Origin: Streptomyces sp. AW19M42
Lineage (GTDB): Bacteria > Actinomycetota > Actinomycetes > Streptomycetales > Streptomycetaceae
Reading direction: 5' to 3'
Assembly (NCBI GenBank): GCA_000470535.1
Contig: CBRG010000166.1
Span: 1-38,293 of the forward strand
DNA: 38,293 bases
The first letter of the stretch is position 1. Every line of letters begins with the position of its first letter. Below the pieces are notes generated by a model. The model saw only the letters and a program-made list of their open reading frames with translations, did no database searches and was not told the origin of the DNA. The translations under genes were made by a program, and so were the position numbers. This document shows positions 32,941 through 38,293 of the stretch, in pieces.

Positions 32941-34200
32941 GTGCTGCCACCGGCGGCCGGGGCAAGCAGCCCGTGGCGCGGCGTACCGGCGTTCGTCGCC
33001 GGTACCACCGCCCTGGCCAGCGTCGGCCTCGCCGCAGGCGGAACGGCCGGCGCACTGCTGGCCACCGAACTGGCCGGCACCGCCTCGGTGGCCGGACTCC
33101 CCGTGGCCCTGCACCTGGGGGGTTCCGCCGTCGGCGCGCTCCTGGTGTCGCACCAGGCGGCCCGGGGCCACCGCGGACGCGGCCTGGCCCTCGGCCTGAT
33201 ACTGGGAGCCCTCGGGGCGCTGGCGGTCGTCCTCGCGGCGAAACAGGGAAGCCTCGCCTGGATGCTGGCCGGCAGCGCCCTGCTCGGCACCGCCAACTCC
33301 TCCATCTTCCTGCTCCGTTACACCGCCGCCCAGGCCGTGCCGGAAGGAAGCCGGGGCAGAGCACTGGGCGCGGTCTTCCTCGCCACCGCAGTCGGCGCGG
33401 TGATCAGCCCACTGCTCCTCGGCCCCAGCGGCGCCGCCGCCCACGCGGTAGGACTGCCGACGCTCTGCGGCCTGTACCTCGTCGCCTTCGCCGCGTTCGG
33501 CGGCTCCGCCCTGCTCCTGGCCGCGGGCTGCTCCCCGAGAACACCCGTACTGGGACGCGCCGCGAGCGTACTCGCGTCCGGCTTGAGACCCGCTCGCGGC
33601 ACAGTCCGGCTGGGCGACGCACTCCGCGAGCCAGCGGCGGTAGTGGCCATGAGCGCGCTGGCCGGGGCCAACTTCATCATGGTCGGCATCATGACGCTCA
33701 CCCCCGTCCACCTCAGCCAGCACGGCGCGGGTCCCGGCGTGGTGGGTTCCTTCGTGGCGCTGCACGTGGTCGGGATGTTCGCCCCGGCCCCCCTCGCCGG
33801 ACGGCTGGCCGACCGGCACGGACCGGTGCCCGTCGTACTCGTCGGCGCCGTGATCTCCCTGGTGGCGAGCGTGCTGGGCAGCTTCAGCACGGGACCCACA
33901 ACGATGACAACCGTCCACCTCCTTCTGGCGGGCCTCGGCTGGAACTTCGGCGTCGTCGGTGCCAGCACGCTGCTGACCGGAGCCGTCCCAGGACAACTGC
34001 GTCCTTACGTGGAAGGGATCGGAGAAGCCACCATGGGCGCTGCCGCCATGGTGGTCGCACCACTGGTGGCTGCGCTGCCCGGTCCCTGGGGCTACCGCCT
34101 CCTGGGACTCTGCGCCGTGGCACTGACAGCACTCGCTCTCGTCCGGATGCGCCGCCCCGCGGCCGACTTGCTGTTCTCGACACCAAGGATGCTGAAATGA
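32941..34200 (+). CDS. MFS transporter in the thiosugar block
   Basis: Encodes 419 aa if started at GTG 32941. An AGGAGG at 32915-32920 is 20 bases upstream, too far for ideal use, and a CTG at 32935 is a possible alternative start. About 12 membrane segments, with motif A-like GRLADRHGPVPVVLVGAV between the second-half helices. It resembles small-molecule MFS exporters. It is placed between the ThiG-like and GT20 genes, with its stop overlapping the GT20 start (ATGA), so it belongs to the thiosugar unit. It may export the final glycoside or, less likely, move a sugar intermediate. Confidence 0.82.
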   Translation: MLPPAAGASSPWRGVPAFVAGTTALASVGLAAGGTAGALLATELAGTASVAGLPVALHLGGSAVGALLVSHQAARGHRGRGLALGLILGALGALAVVLAAKQGSLAWMLAGSALLGTANSSIFLLRYTAAQAVPEGSRGRALGAVFLATAVGAVISPLLLGPSGAAAHAVGLPTLCGLYLVAFAAFGGSALLLAAGCSPRTPVLGRAASVLASGLRPARGTVRLGDALREPAAVVAMSALAGANFIMVGIMTLTPVHLSQHGAGPGVVGSFVALHVVGMFAPAPLAGRLADRHGPVPVVLVGAVISLVASVLGSFSTGPTTMTTVHLLLAGLGWNFGVVGASTLLTGAVPGQLRPYVEGIGEATMGAAAMVVAPLVAALPGPWGYRLLGLCAVALTALALVRMRRPAADLLFSTPRMLK

Positions 34201-35591
34201 AAATTCTGACCTGCAGCAACAGCTGTCCGCAGTGGGCCGACGGGCAGCTCAACCCGCGCTCCGCCGGTGGGCTCGTCCCCATGCTCAACGCCCTGCTAGC
34301 CGAACACGGCGGCGACTGGATCTTCACCGCACCACCCGGCGGCGACCTCCCCGAATCGGTGGTCCTGGACGGCGGCGTCACCCTGCACCCCATGGCACTG
34401 GACGAGGACCTGCGCCGCCACCACTACGACACGGTCTCCATCCAGCTGCTGCTCGGACTCCTGCACTACATGCACGACACGTCGGTCGAACCGGTCTTCG
34501 ACAGCAGACTCGGTGAGGCATGGACGGGATACGAGACGGTGAACCGGCTGTACGCGGAGAAGCTCACCGCCCAGTCCGCCGACACCGCGGACGAACTCAT
34601 CCTGATCAACGACCCGCACCTCATGCTCGTCCCGGAATTCTTCACCGCGGACAAGAAGCAGCGCAACAGCAAGCTCACCTACTTCCTGGGCACGCCGTGG
34701 TGCGAACCCGACTACTTCACCGTTCTCCCCGGCCCCATCCGCACCCGCATCCTGGAGTCCCTCCTCGCGTGCGACGCCGTCGGCTTCCACGCCCAGCGCT
34801 GGACCGACGCGTTCGCGGCCTGCTGCGCCAGGTTCCTGCCCGACGCCGTCATCGAGGGCGACACCATCACACACCGGGGCCACCTCACCCGGCTGGTGTC
34901 CGAGCCGTTCCCGCTGGACGTGGACGTGCTCGACACGATGGTCGACGAACCGGCCACCGCGTCGTGGACGGAACGGCTGACGCAGATGGCGGACGGCCGG
35001 CGCGTGATGGTCCGGGCCGACCGGATCGACCTCTGGAAGAACATGCCCCGCGGATTCGCCGCCTTCGAAGCAGCCCTCGAACGCTCCCCGGAGCTCGCGG
35101 AAACCTCCTGGTTCCTCGCCGTCGGCACCACGCCCAGCCGCGCCTCCGCCCGGCACCTCGCCTACCAGAAGGCCACCGAAGAGGCGATCCGCCGGGTCAA
35201 CGACCGCTTCGGAAAGCCGGACCGGCCGGTGGCCACCCTCCTCCAGCCCGGCAAGGGGCGCGACTCGCGCAACTGCGTCCTCGCCGCCCTGCTCATGAGC
35301 AGCGCCGCCATCGTCAACTCGACCTACGACGGCCTCAACCTGTTCGCGAAGGAGGCCGCCTACCTCCTGGACGACTCCGCCTCACTGCTCGTGTCCGCCA
35401 ACGCGGGCGTGCACGAACAACTCGCGCCGTTCGCCCGCACCATCGACCCGTTCGACATCGATCAGACCAGCCGCGTCATCGAAGCCGCACTACGGACGGA
35501 CACCGGCAGCGCCGGCCCGGCCGAGAAGCGCCACGCACTGCTGCGCTCGGAGACCGCAGAGAGCTGGCTCAACGCGGTGTTCCCGGCCTGA
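34197..35591 (+). CDS. GT20 glycosyltransferase (trehalose-6-phosphate synthase-like, BexG2-type)
   Basis: Encodes 464 aa from ATG 34197, overlapping the transporter stop. It has the OtsA-like two-domain GT-B layout: SAGGLVPML (22-30) near the acceptor side, NDPHLMLVP (138-146) where OtsA has HDYHLMLLP, TYFLGTPWC (161-169) where OtsA has FLHIPFP, donor residues in RADRIDLWKNMP (R276, K281), and STYDGLNLFAKE (375-386) for UDP-sugar binding. Conserved donor motifs but altered acceptor motifs suggest a different acceptor from glucose 6-phosphate. BexG2, a GT20 enzyme, joins 2-thioglucose 6-phosphate to UDP-glucose. With the ThiG-like gene two genes upstream, a 2-thiotrehalose 6-phosphate product is the leading guess. 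Confidence 0.86.
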   Translation: MKILTCSNSCPQWADGQLNPRSAGGLVPMLNALLAEHGGDWIFTAPPGGDLPESVVLDGGVTLHPMALDEDLRRHHYDTVSIQLLLGLLHYMHDTSVEPVFDSRLGEAWTGYETVNRLYAEKLTAQSADTADELILINDPHLMLVPEFFTADKKQRNSKLTYFLGTPWCEPDYFTVLPGPIRTRILESLLACDAVGFHAQRWTDAFAACCARFLPDAVIEGDTITHRGHLTRLVSEPFPLDVDVLDTMVDEPATASWTERLTQMADGRRVMVRADRIDLWKNMPRGFAAFEAALERSPELAETSWFLAVGTTPSRASARHLAYQKATEEAIRRVNDRFGKPDRPVATLLQPGKGRDSRNCVLAALLMSSAAIVNSTYDGLNLFAKEAAYLLDDSASLLVSANAGVHEQLAPFARTIDPFDIDQTSRVIEAALRTDTGSAGPAEKRHALLRSETAESWLNAVFPA

Positions 35592-35596
35592 CACGT

Positions 35597-35641
35597 CCAG
35601 CCGGTGGCCGCCCACGGCGTGGGCGCGGCCACCGGCTGGAC
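35597..35641. terminator. Strong hairpin terminator after the GT20 gene
   Basis: A 16-base arm, 35597-35612 (starting TCCAGCCGG), pairs perfectly with 35626-35641, and CCAC/GTGG extend it inside. It begins six bases after the stop. It lies between the cluster and the convergent plasmid replication operon. Confidence 0.8.
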
Positions 35642-35891
35642 AGCAATGGCGCGGGAAGTTGTGTCAGACGACGGCGAGCCGTTCGGTAGTCCGGCTTCCT
35701 CCGGCAGCAGCCGTCCAGAGCGGGTCAGGGGGACCAAGCCGTGCAGGGCAGCCCAAAACACCTCGGTGAACACCCCCGGGTGGGTGCCGTCTCCGTCGAC
35801 GGCGCCGATGAACTCGTGTTTGCCGCGGAAGTCGCTGTAGAGGACGGGCTGGCCGTACCGGGCCTCGACCAAGATCGTCGACGGGTCAAGC
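35642..35891 (-). pseudogene. Possible coding remnant downstream of the replication operon
   Basis: On the minus strand one frame gives a fairly protein-like segment, VEARYGQPVLYSDFRGKHEF then IGAVDGDGTHPGVFTEVFWAALHGLVP. There is no convincing start or ribosome site, and the frame runs into the terminator hairpin. I do not recognise the family. It may be the end of a decayed gene once part of the replication operon, or chance. Confidence 0.25.
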
Positions 35892-36314
35892 TCACGCGAC
35901 GCGGAGCTTCTTGCGGCGATCGAGAGCGAGCTGCTCGCGGTAGTCCTCGACGGCTTGGTGGTACCGGGCGACGAACTCTGGGTCATCCAGACGGTCGTCA
36001 ACGGTCATGTCATCAATGGCCCGCTGCGCCGCGGCAGGAGACTCGTAACCTGCGAGCATTGCGTTGATCCGGTAGACACCGTTGCGCTGCTTGGTAACCA
36101 GGCGAGCGAGTATCAGCTCGCGGAAGGCGGAGGTGACGCTGGGACGGCTCAGGCTCAGCAGCTCTGCGATCTGGTTCTGCCCCATCTCCACCCGACCACC
36201 GGACTCGCTGCGCGACCGCAGCGTGAACAGCACGCGGTAGGCCGGCTGAGGCAGGTCCAAGGCCGCAACGACACCCTCTCCGTTGACCGGCACAAACAAC
36301 AACCCGTTGCTCAC
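35892..36314 (-). CDS. Winged-helix plasmid replication/maintenance protein (RepL-like)
   Basis: Encodes 140 aa from GTG 36312-36314, overlapping the upstream stop as GTGA. The core PAYRVLFTLRSRSESGGRVEMGQNQIAELLSLSRPSVTSAFRELILARLVTKQRNGVYRIN is a winged helix with a short wing. The C-terminal third is charged and helical. It shares the wing pattern (K-R-x-GVY-x-N) with the larger gene upstream. Pairs of small Rep proteins drive replication of Streptomyces linear plasmids such as pSLA2-L. The second gene of such pairs fits this one, though sequence identity cannot be checked here. Confidence 0.65.
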   Translation of the reverse strand: MSNGLLFVPVNGEGVVAALDLPQPAYRVLFTLRSRSESGGRVEMGQNQIAELLSLSRPSVTSAFRELILARLVTKQRNGVYRINAMLAGYESPAAAQRAIDDMTVDDRLDDPEFVARYHQAVEDYREQLALDRRKKLRVA

Positions 36315-37006
36315 TGCTCCAGCTCCTTCCTCAGCTGCGAATCGAACCGCTCGCGCCTCTCTCGACGCGTTGCCGCCCGCTCCTTGCGCAGTTCCTCGAT
36401 GGCTTCGCGCATGTGCTGCAGCGATGGATAGCGCACCAGCTCCGGCAGACTTCCCGCCCGCAGTTCTTGCAACGCGTCCTGCTGATCGACCTGAACATAC
36501 TCTGTACGATCTTCGACGCCGCGGACCAGTTCGGCCGCGACGTACGAATACGGCGGGTTGAACTGGTAGACCCCGGGTCGGCGTTTCAGCACGATTCCGT
36601 GCTCCATGACGTCCTGGAGCGCGGGGTTCACCTTCTGCCGCGGAACGTCCAAGATCGCTGCCATGTCGTCTTGGGTGAGCGGGATCTGTCCACCGGCCCG
36701 CTGCCCGGCGATCAGCAGCAGGATCAGCCTCAAGGGCAGCGCCTCGCGGTAGTACTGAGCGATGACAAGCAGGAACTCCAGGCTGGCCATCGCAAAGGCG
36801 TTCGGCCGCTCCGGGCTGGAGTAGAACTCCAGCCTCTGTCGCTTACGGCCGACGTTGATGTCCCGGTCGGGGTACTGCCGCGCCAGGTCATCAAGGTCCT
36901 TGATGCCACGGAGGTGTGAACCGAAAGCTGTCAGAGGGTTGTCGGGATCGAAGCCGGGCGGATGCGTGGGCTTTGGGACACGACGGCGACTTGGCGAATC
37001 AGACAC
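36311..37006 (-). CDS. Winged-helix replication initiator-like protein
   Basis: Encodes 231 aa from GTG 37004-37006, six bases after GGAGAG. A longer TTG reading to 37045 lacks a ribosome site and would run close to the binding sites. The middle, PLRLILLLIAGQRAGGQIPLTQDDMAAILDVPRQKVNPALQDVMEHGIVLKRRPGVYQFN, is a winged helix of RepL/MarR type. A C-terminal Arg/Glu-rich coiled-coil helix (EAIEELRKERAATRRERRERFDSQL) may dimerise. Four GTCAG-N5-CTGAC-type sites lie directly upstream. Function as initiator and autoregulator is inferred from position and fold. Confidence 0.65.
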   Translation of the reverse strand: MSDSPSRRRVPKPTHPPGFDPDNPLTAFGSHLRGIKDLDDLARQYPDRDINVGRKRQRLEFYSSPERPNAFAMASLEFLLVIAQYYREALPLRLILLLIAGQRAGGQIPLTQDDMAAILDVPRQKVNPALQDVMEHGIVLKRRPGVYQFNPPYSYVAAELVRGVEDRTEYVQVDQQDALQELRAGSLPELVRYPSLQHMREAIEELRKERAATRRERRERFDSQLRKELEQ

Positions 37007-37055
37007 GTACGACTCTCCACACTTCAAGATCCCGGACCCCAGCAACCTAGCAAAA

Positions 37056-37093
37056 GGTCAGTACTCCTGACCTCCAAGTCGGTATTTCTGACC
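37056..37093. promoter_or_regulatory. Two palindromic Rep-binding sites
   Basis: GGTCAG-TACTC-CTGACC at 37056-37072 and AGTCGG-TATTT-CTGACC at 37077-37093. The centres are 21 bp apart, two helical turns, so both lie on one face of the DNA. They lie just ahead of the replication operon start. They are probable operator or origin sites. Confidence 0.65.
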
Positions 37094-37106
37094 TCTAGCG
37101 CGTGCC

Positions 37107-37127
37107 ATGTCACCCGTGGAGTGACAT
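37107..37127. repeat. Inverted repeat ATGTCAC-N7-GTGACAT
   Basis: ATGTCAC at 37107-37113 and GTGACAT at 37121-37127. It lies between the two pairs of GTCAG-type sites and is a likely part of the origin. Confidence 0.6.
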
Positions 37128-37200
37128 CTCTCCCCCTCCACGGAGATGAACGAGGCAGCGTCGCGGATGGAACGCTGGAGGTGACACGGAAAGCAAGAGA

Positions 37201-37249
37201 GGTCAGCAATCCCGACATATCTGCAAGTAGAACGTCAGCTTTCCTGACC
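37201..37249. promoter_or_regulatory. Second pair of palindromic Rep-binding sites
   Basis: GGTCAG-CAATC-CCGACA at 37201-37217 and CGTCAG-CTTTC-CTGACC at 37233-37249. They share the GTCRG-N5-CYGAC pattern with the sites at 37056-37093. Centres are 32 bp apart, close to three helical turns. Confidence 0.65.
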
Positions 37250-37262
37250 TTTTAGCCATTTC

Positions 37263-37316
37263 GTGTCTACCCAGGAGGGACACTTCAGGGCCCGAATGTC
37301 CCTCCTGGGTAGACAC
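37263..37316. repeat. Perfect 20-base-arm inverted repeat
   Basis: The left arm at 37263-37282 (GTGTCTACCCAGG...) is exactly matched by the right arm at 37297-37316, around a 14-base spacer holding GGGCCC. It is next to the Rep sites and far from any gene end. It could extrude a cruciform at the origin or bind a dimeric protein. Confidence 0.75.
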
Positions 37317-38171
37317 CGTGAGCCCACCTGCAAGGCTCTGACCAGCAAAGACGCGGCCTCTTCCCCATCTGATGTCTGTGGGGCCGTACGGTGCCGCTAG
37401 GGGAACCGTCCTGTTTCGGAGGACTAGAACACGCCGATTGGTGTTTGCCCAGGTCAGAGCGATTTTCTGGCACGGGCACTCTAAAGTGCTTGTAGTACGC
37501 CAACCCACCCTGATCCGTACCCGCCGGCGCATCGGCCGCAGGTGTGCAGGCGGAGCGTGTCGCGCGGCACCTCGTGGGTGACAGGTGGGGGCTGAGGCTG
37601 TTTCGCGTGCGGCTATGTGGAACCGGTGCGGAGTGTAGGCGGGAGCACTGACTCTGAGTCTCGGGTGGTACTAGCCGTGACGGTCAACCACAAGGAACCG
37701 CGATCGGCGACTGTGGGTGGTTCCGCTGTCCGGCCCCAGGGGCCGGACAGCTCCGGTGCCTCCGCACGTCGAATTTAACCGGTCTGTATCGGAGCTTCCT
37801 TTTCGCGGCTGAAGTATGTCGAATCGCGTAGTTCTGCATTGAGCCGACGTTCCGACTGAGGCTAACTAGCGGGCAAGGGTGGTGGAGGCACAGGTTATTT
37901 TTACACAGCACATAATTATGATGCATAGTGTTGAGTTGGTGTTATTCCCGTGATTGCGTACTGGCATACATGTCTGTGAGCAGTGGTGATGCGTACGGCT
38001 TGGTTCGAGAGTGGGGGAGGGCGCAGGGTGGAGCGCAGCGAAACCCATCACTACAGGAGGGCCGCACCCACCCAACGTGACAGGTCGTCATAGTTGCGTG
38101 GGTAGTGGGCAGGACTTCCAGCAGCTACACAGGCTTCTGACTCGATGCGTCACCCTGAATGGAAGGCCGCA
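37317..38171. other. Subtelomeric region without genes
   Basis: No frame has credible codon use or a ribosome site. Part of it, 37880-37970, is AT-rich and includes the palindrome CATAATTATG near 37912-37921. A perfect 13-base-arm palindrome lies at 37725-37751. No telomere-protein genes (tap/tpg) are present here, so they must be elsewhere in the cell. Confidence 0.55.
37725..37751. repeat. Perfect palindrome, 13-base arms, one-base centre
   Basis: GCTGTCCGGCCCC (37725-37737), A, GGGGCCGGACAGC (37739-37751). It is a very stable fold-back structure about 540 bases from the window end, with no adjoining gene to terminate. Confidence 0.75.
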
Positions 38172-38291
38172 GTGTCCCGCTTGCGGGACACCACACAATT
38201 CGCGCTTGCGCGAATTGACACACCTTCAAAATTCCGCTTGCGGAATTCCTTCCCCCGCTTGCGGGGGAAGGAGCCTTGCGCTTGCGCAAGG
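38172..38291. repeat. Telomere-like array of five palindromes with core CGCTTGCG
   Basis: Perfect palindromes with a TT centre lie at 38172-38191 (9-base arms), 38196-38217 (10), 38230-38247 (8), 38248-38271 (11) and 38274-38291 (8). Arm sequences differ but every centre is CGC-TT-GCG. Dense terminal palindromes that fold on the 3' strand are the hallmark of Streptomyces linear replicon telomeres. The usual archetypal ends have three-base TGC/GCA centres, so this is a different type. The last two bases after the fifth palindrome may not be the true end. Confidence 0.75.
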
Positions 38292-38293
38292 TG

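Noticed and set aside
34197..35591. Trehalose-6-phosphate synthase (otsA) for osmoprotection
   Set aside because: No trehalose phosphatase gene follows, acceptor motifs differ from OtsA, and the gene is coupled to the thiosugar block.
38172..38291. CRISPR array
   Set aside because: The repeated units are palindromes with different arms and irregular spacing, and no cas genes are present. Telomere palindromes explain them better.
1..38293. Insertion sequences, integrases, tRNA or rRNA genes
   Set aside because: I looked for transposase or integrase motifs and tRNA-like folds across the window and found none.

Overview
The window looks like the right-hand end of a linear plasmid (or other linear replicon) from a Streptomyces-type actinomycete. 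The genes are GC-rich with G/C in third codon positions, many starts are GTG with ATGA/GTGA stop-start overlaps, a ParA-type partition pair lies at the left, a two-gene winged-helix replication operon with palindromic binding sites lies at the right, and the last ~120 bases are a run of five telomere-like palindromes sharing the core CGCTTGCG.

Layout: (1) 21-1561, parA and a small partner gene on the minus strand. (2) 1562-4886, about 3.3 kb without a convincing gene; 2041-2830 is rich in short inverted repeats. (3) 4930-7668, a metF gene, short ORFs with structured RNA leaders, and a short secondary-metabolism type II DAHP synthase. (4) 7740-10060, an overlapping HTH/OvmZ-like pair facing an SCO6745-type gene across a repeat-rich intergenic region. 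(5) 10093-27846, an aromatic polyketide cluster. It holds P450, ferredoxin, flavoprotein monooxygenase, two tandem didomain ABM proteins and an orphan biotin carrier domain. These are followed by the classical angucycline order E-F-A-B-C-D-L-M: monooxygenase, TcmI-type cyclase, KS-alpha, CLF, ACP, KR, aromatase/cyclase, and an oxygenase-reductase fusion. An MFS exporter, acyl-CoA carboxylase beta and epsilon subunits and a flavin reductase complete it. (6) 27902-31779, MarR regulator, divergent DHA2 exporter, alpha/beta hydrolase and an orphan winged-helix regulator. (7) 31985-35591, a ThiG-like protein, an MFS protein and a GT20 (trehalose-6-phosphate synthase-like) glycosyltransferase. (8) 35892-37006 replication genes, 37056-37316 probable origin, then subtelomere and telomere.

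How it works together (inference): the minimal PKS, KR and cyclases should make a benz[a]anthracene angucyclinone, which the E- and M-type flavoenzymes, the ABM pair and the P450/ferredoxin oxidise further. The ThiG-like plus GT20 pair matches the known BexX/BexG2 logic of BE-7585A biosynthesis, where a ThiG homologue makes 2-thioglucose 6-phosphate and a GT20 enzyme joins it to a sugar nucleotide. The best reading is therefore a plasmid-borne cluster for a thiosugar-bearing angucycline. No deoxysugar genes, GT1-type glycosyltransferase, sulfur-carrier protein or sulfur-activating enzyme is seen in the window, so sulfur delivery would have to come from primary metabolism.
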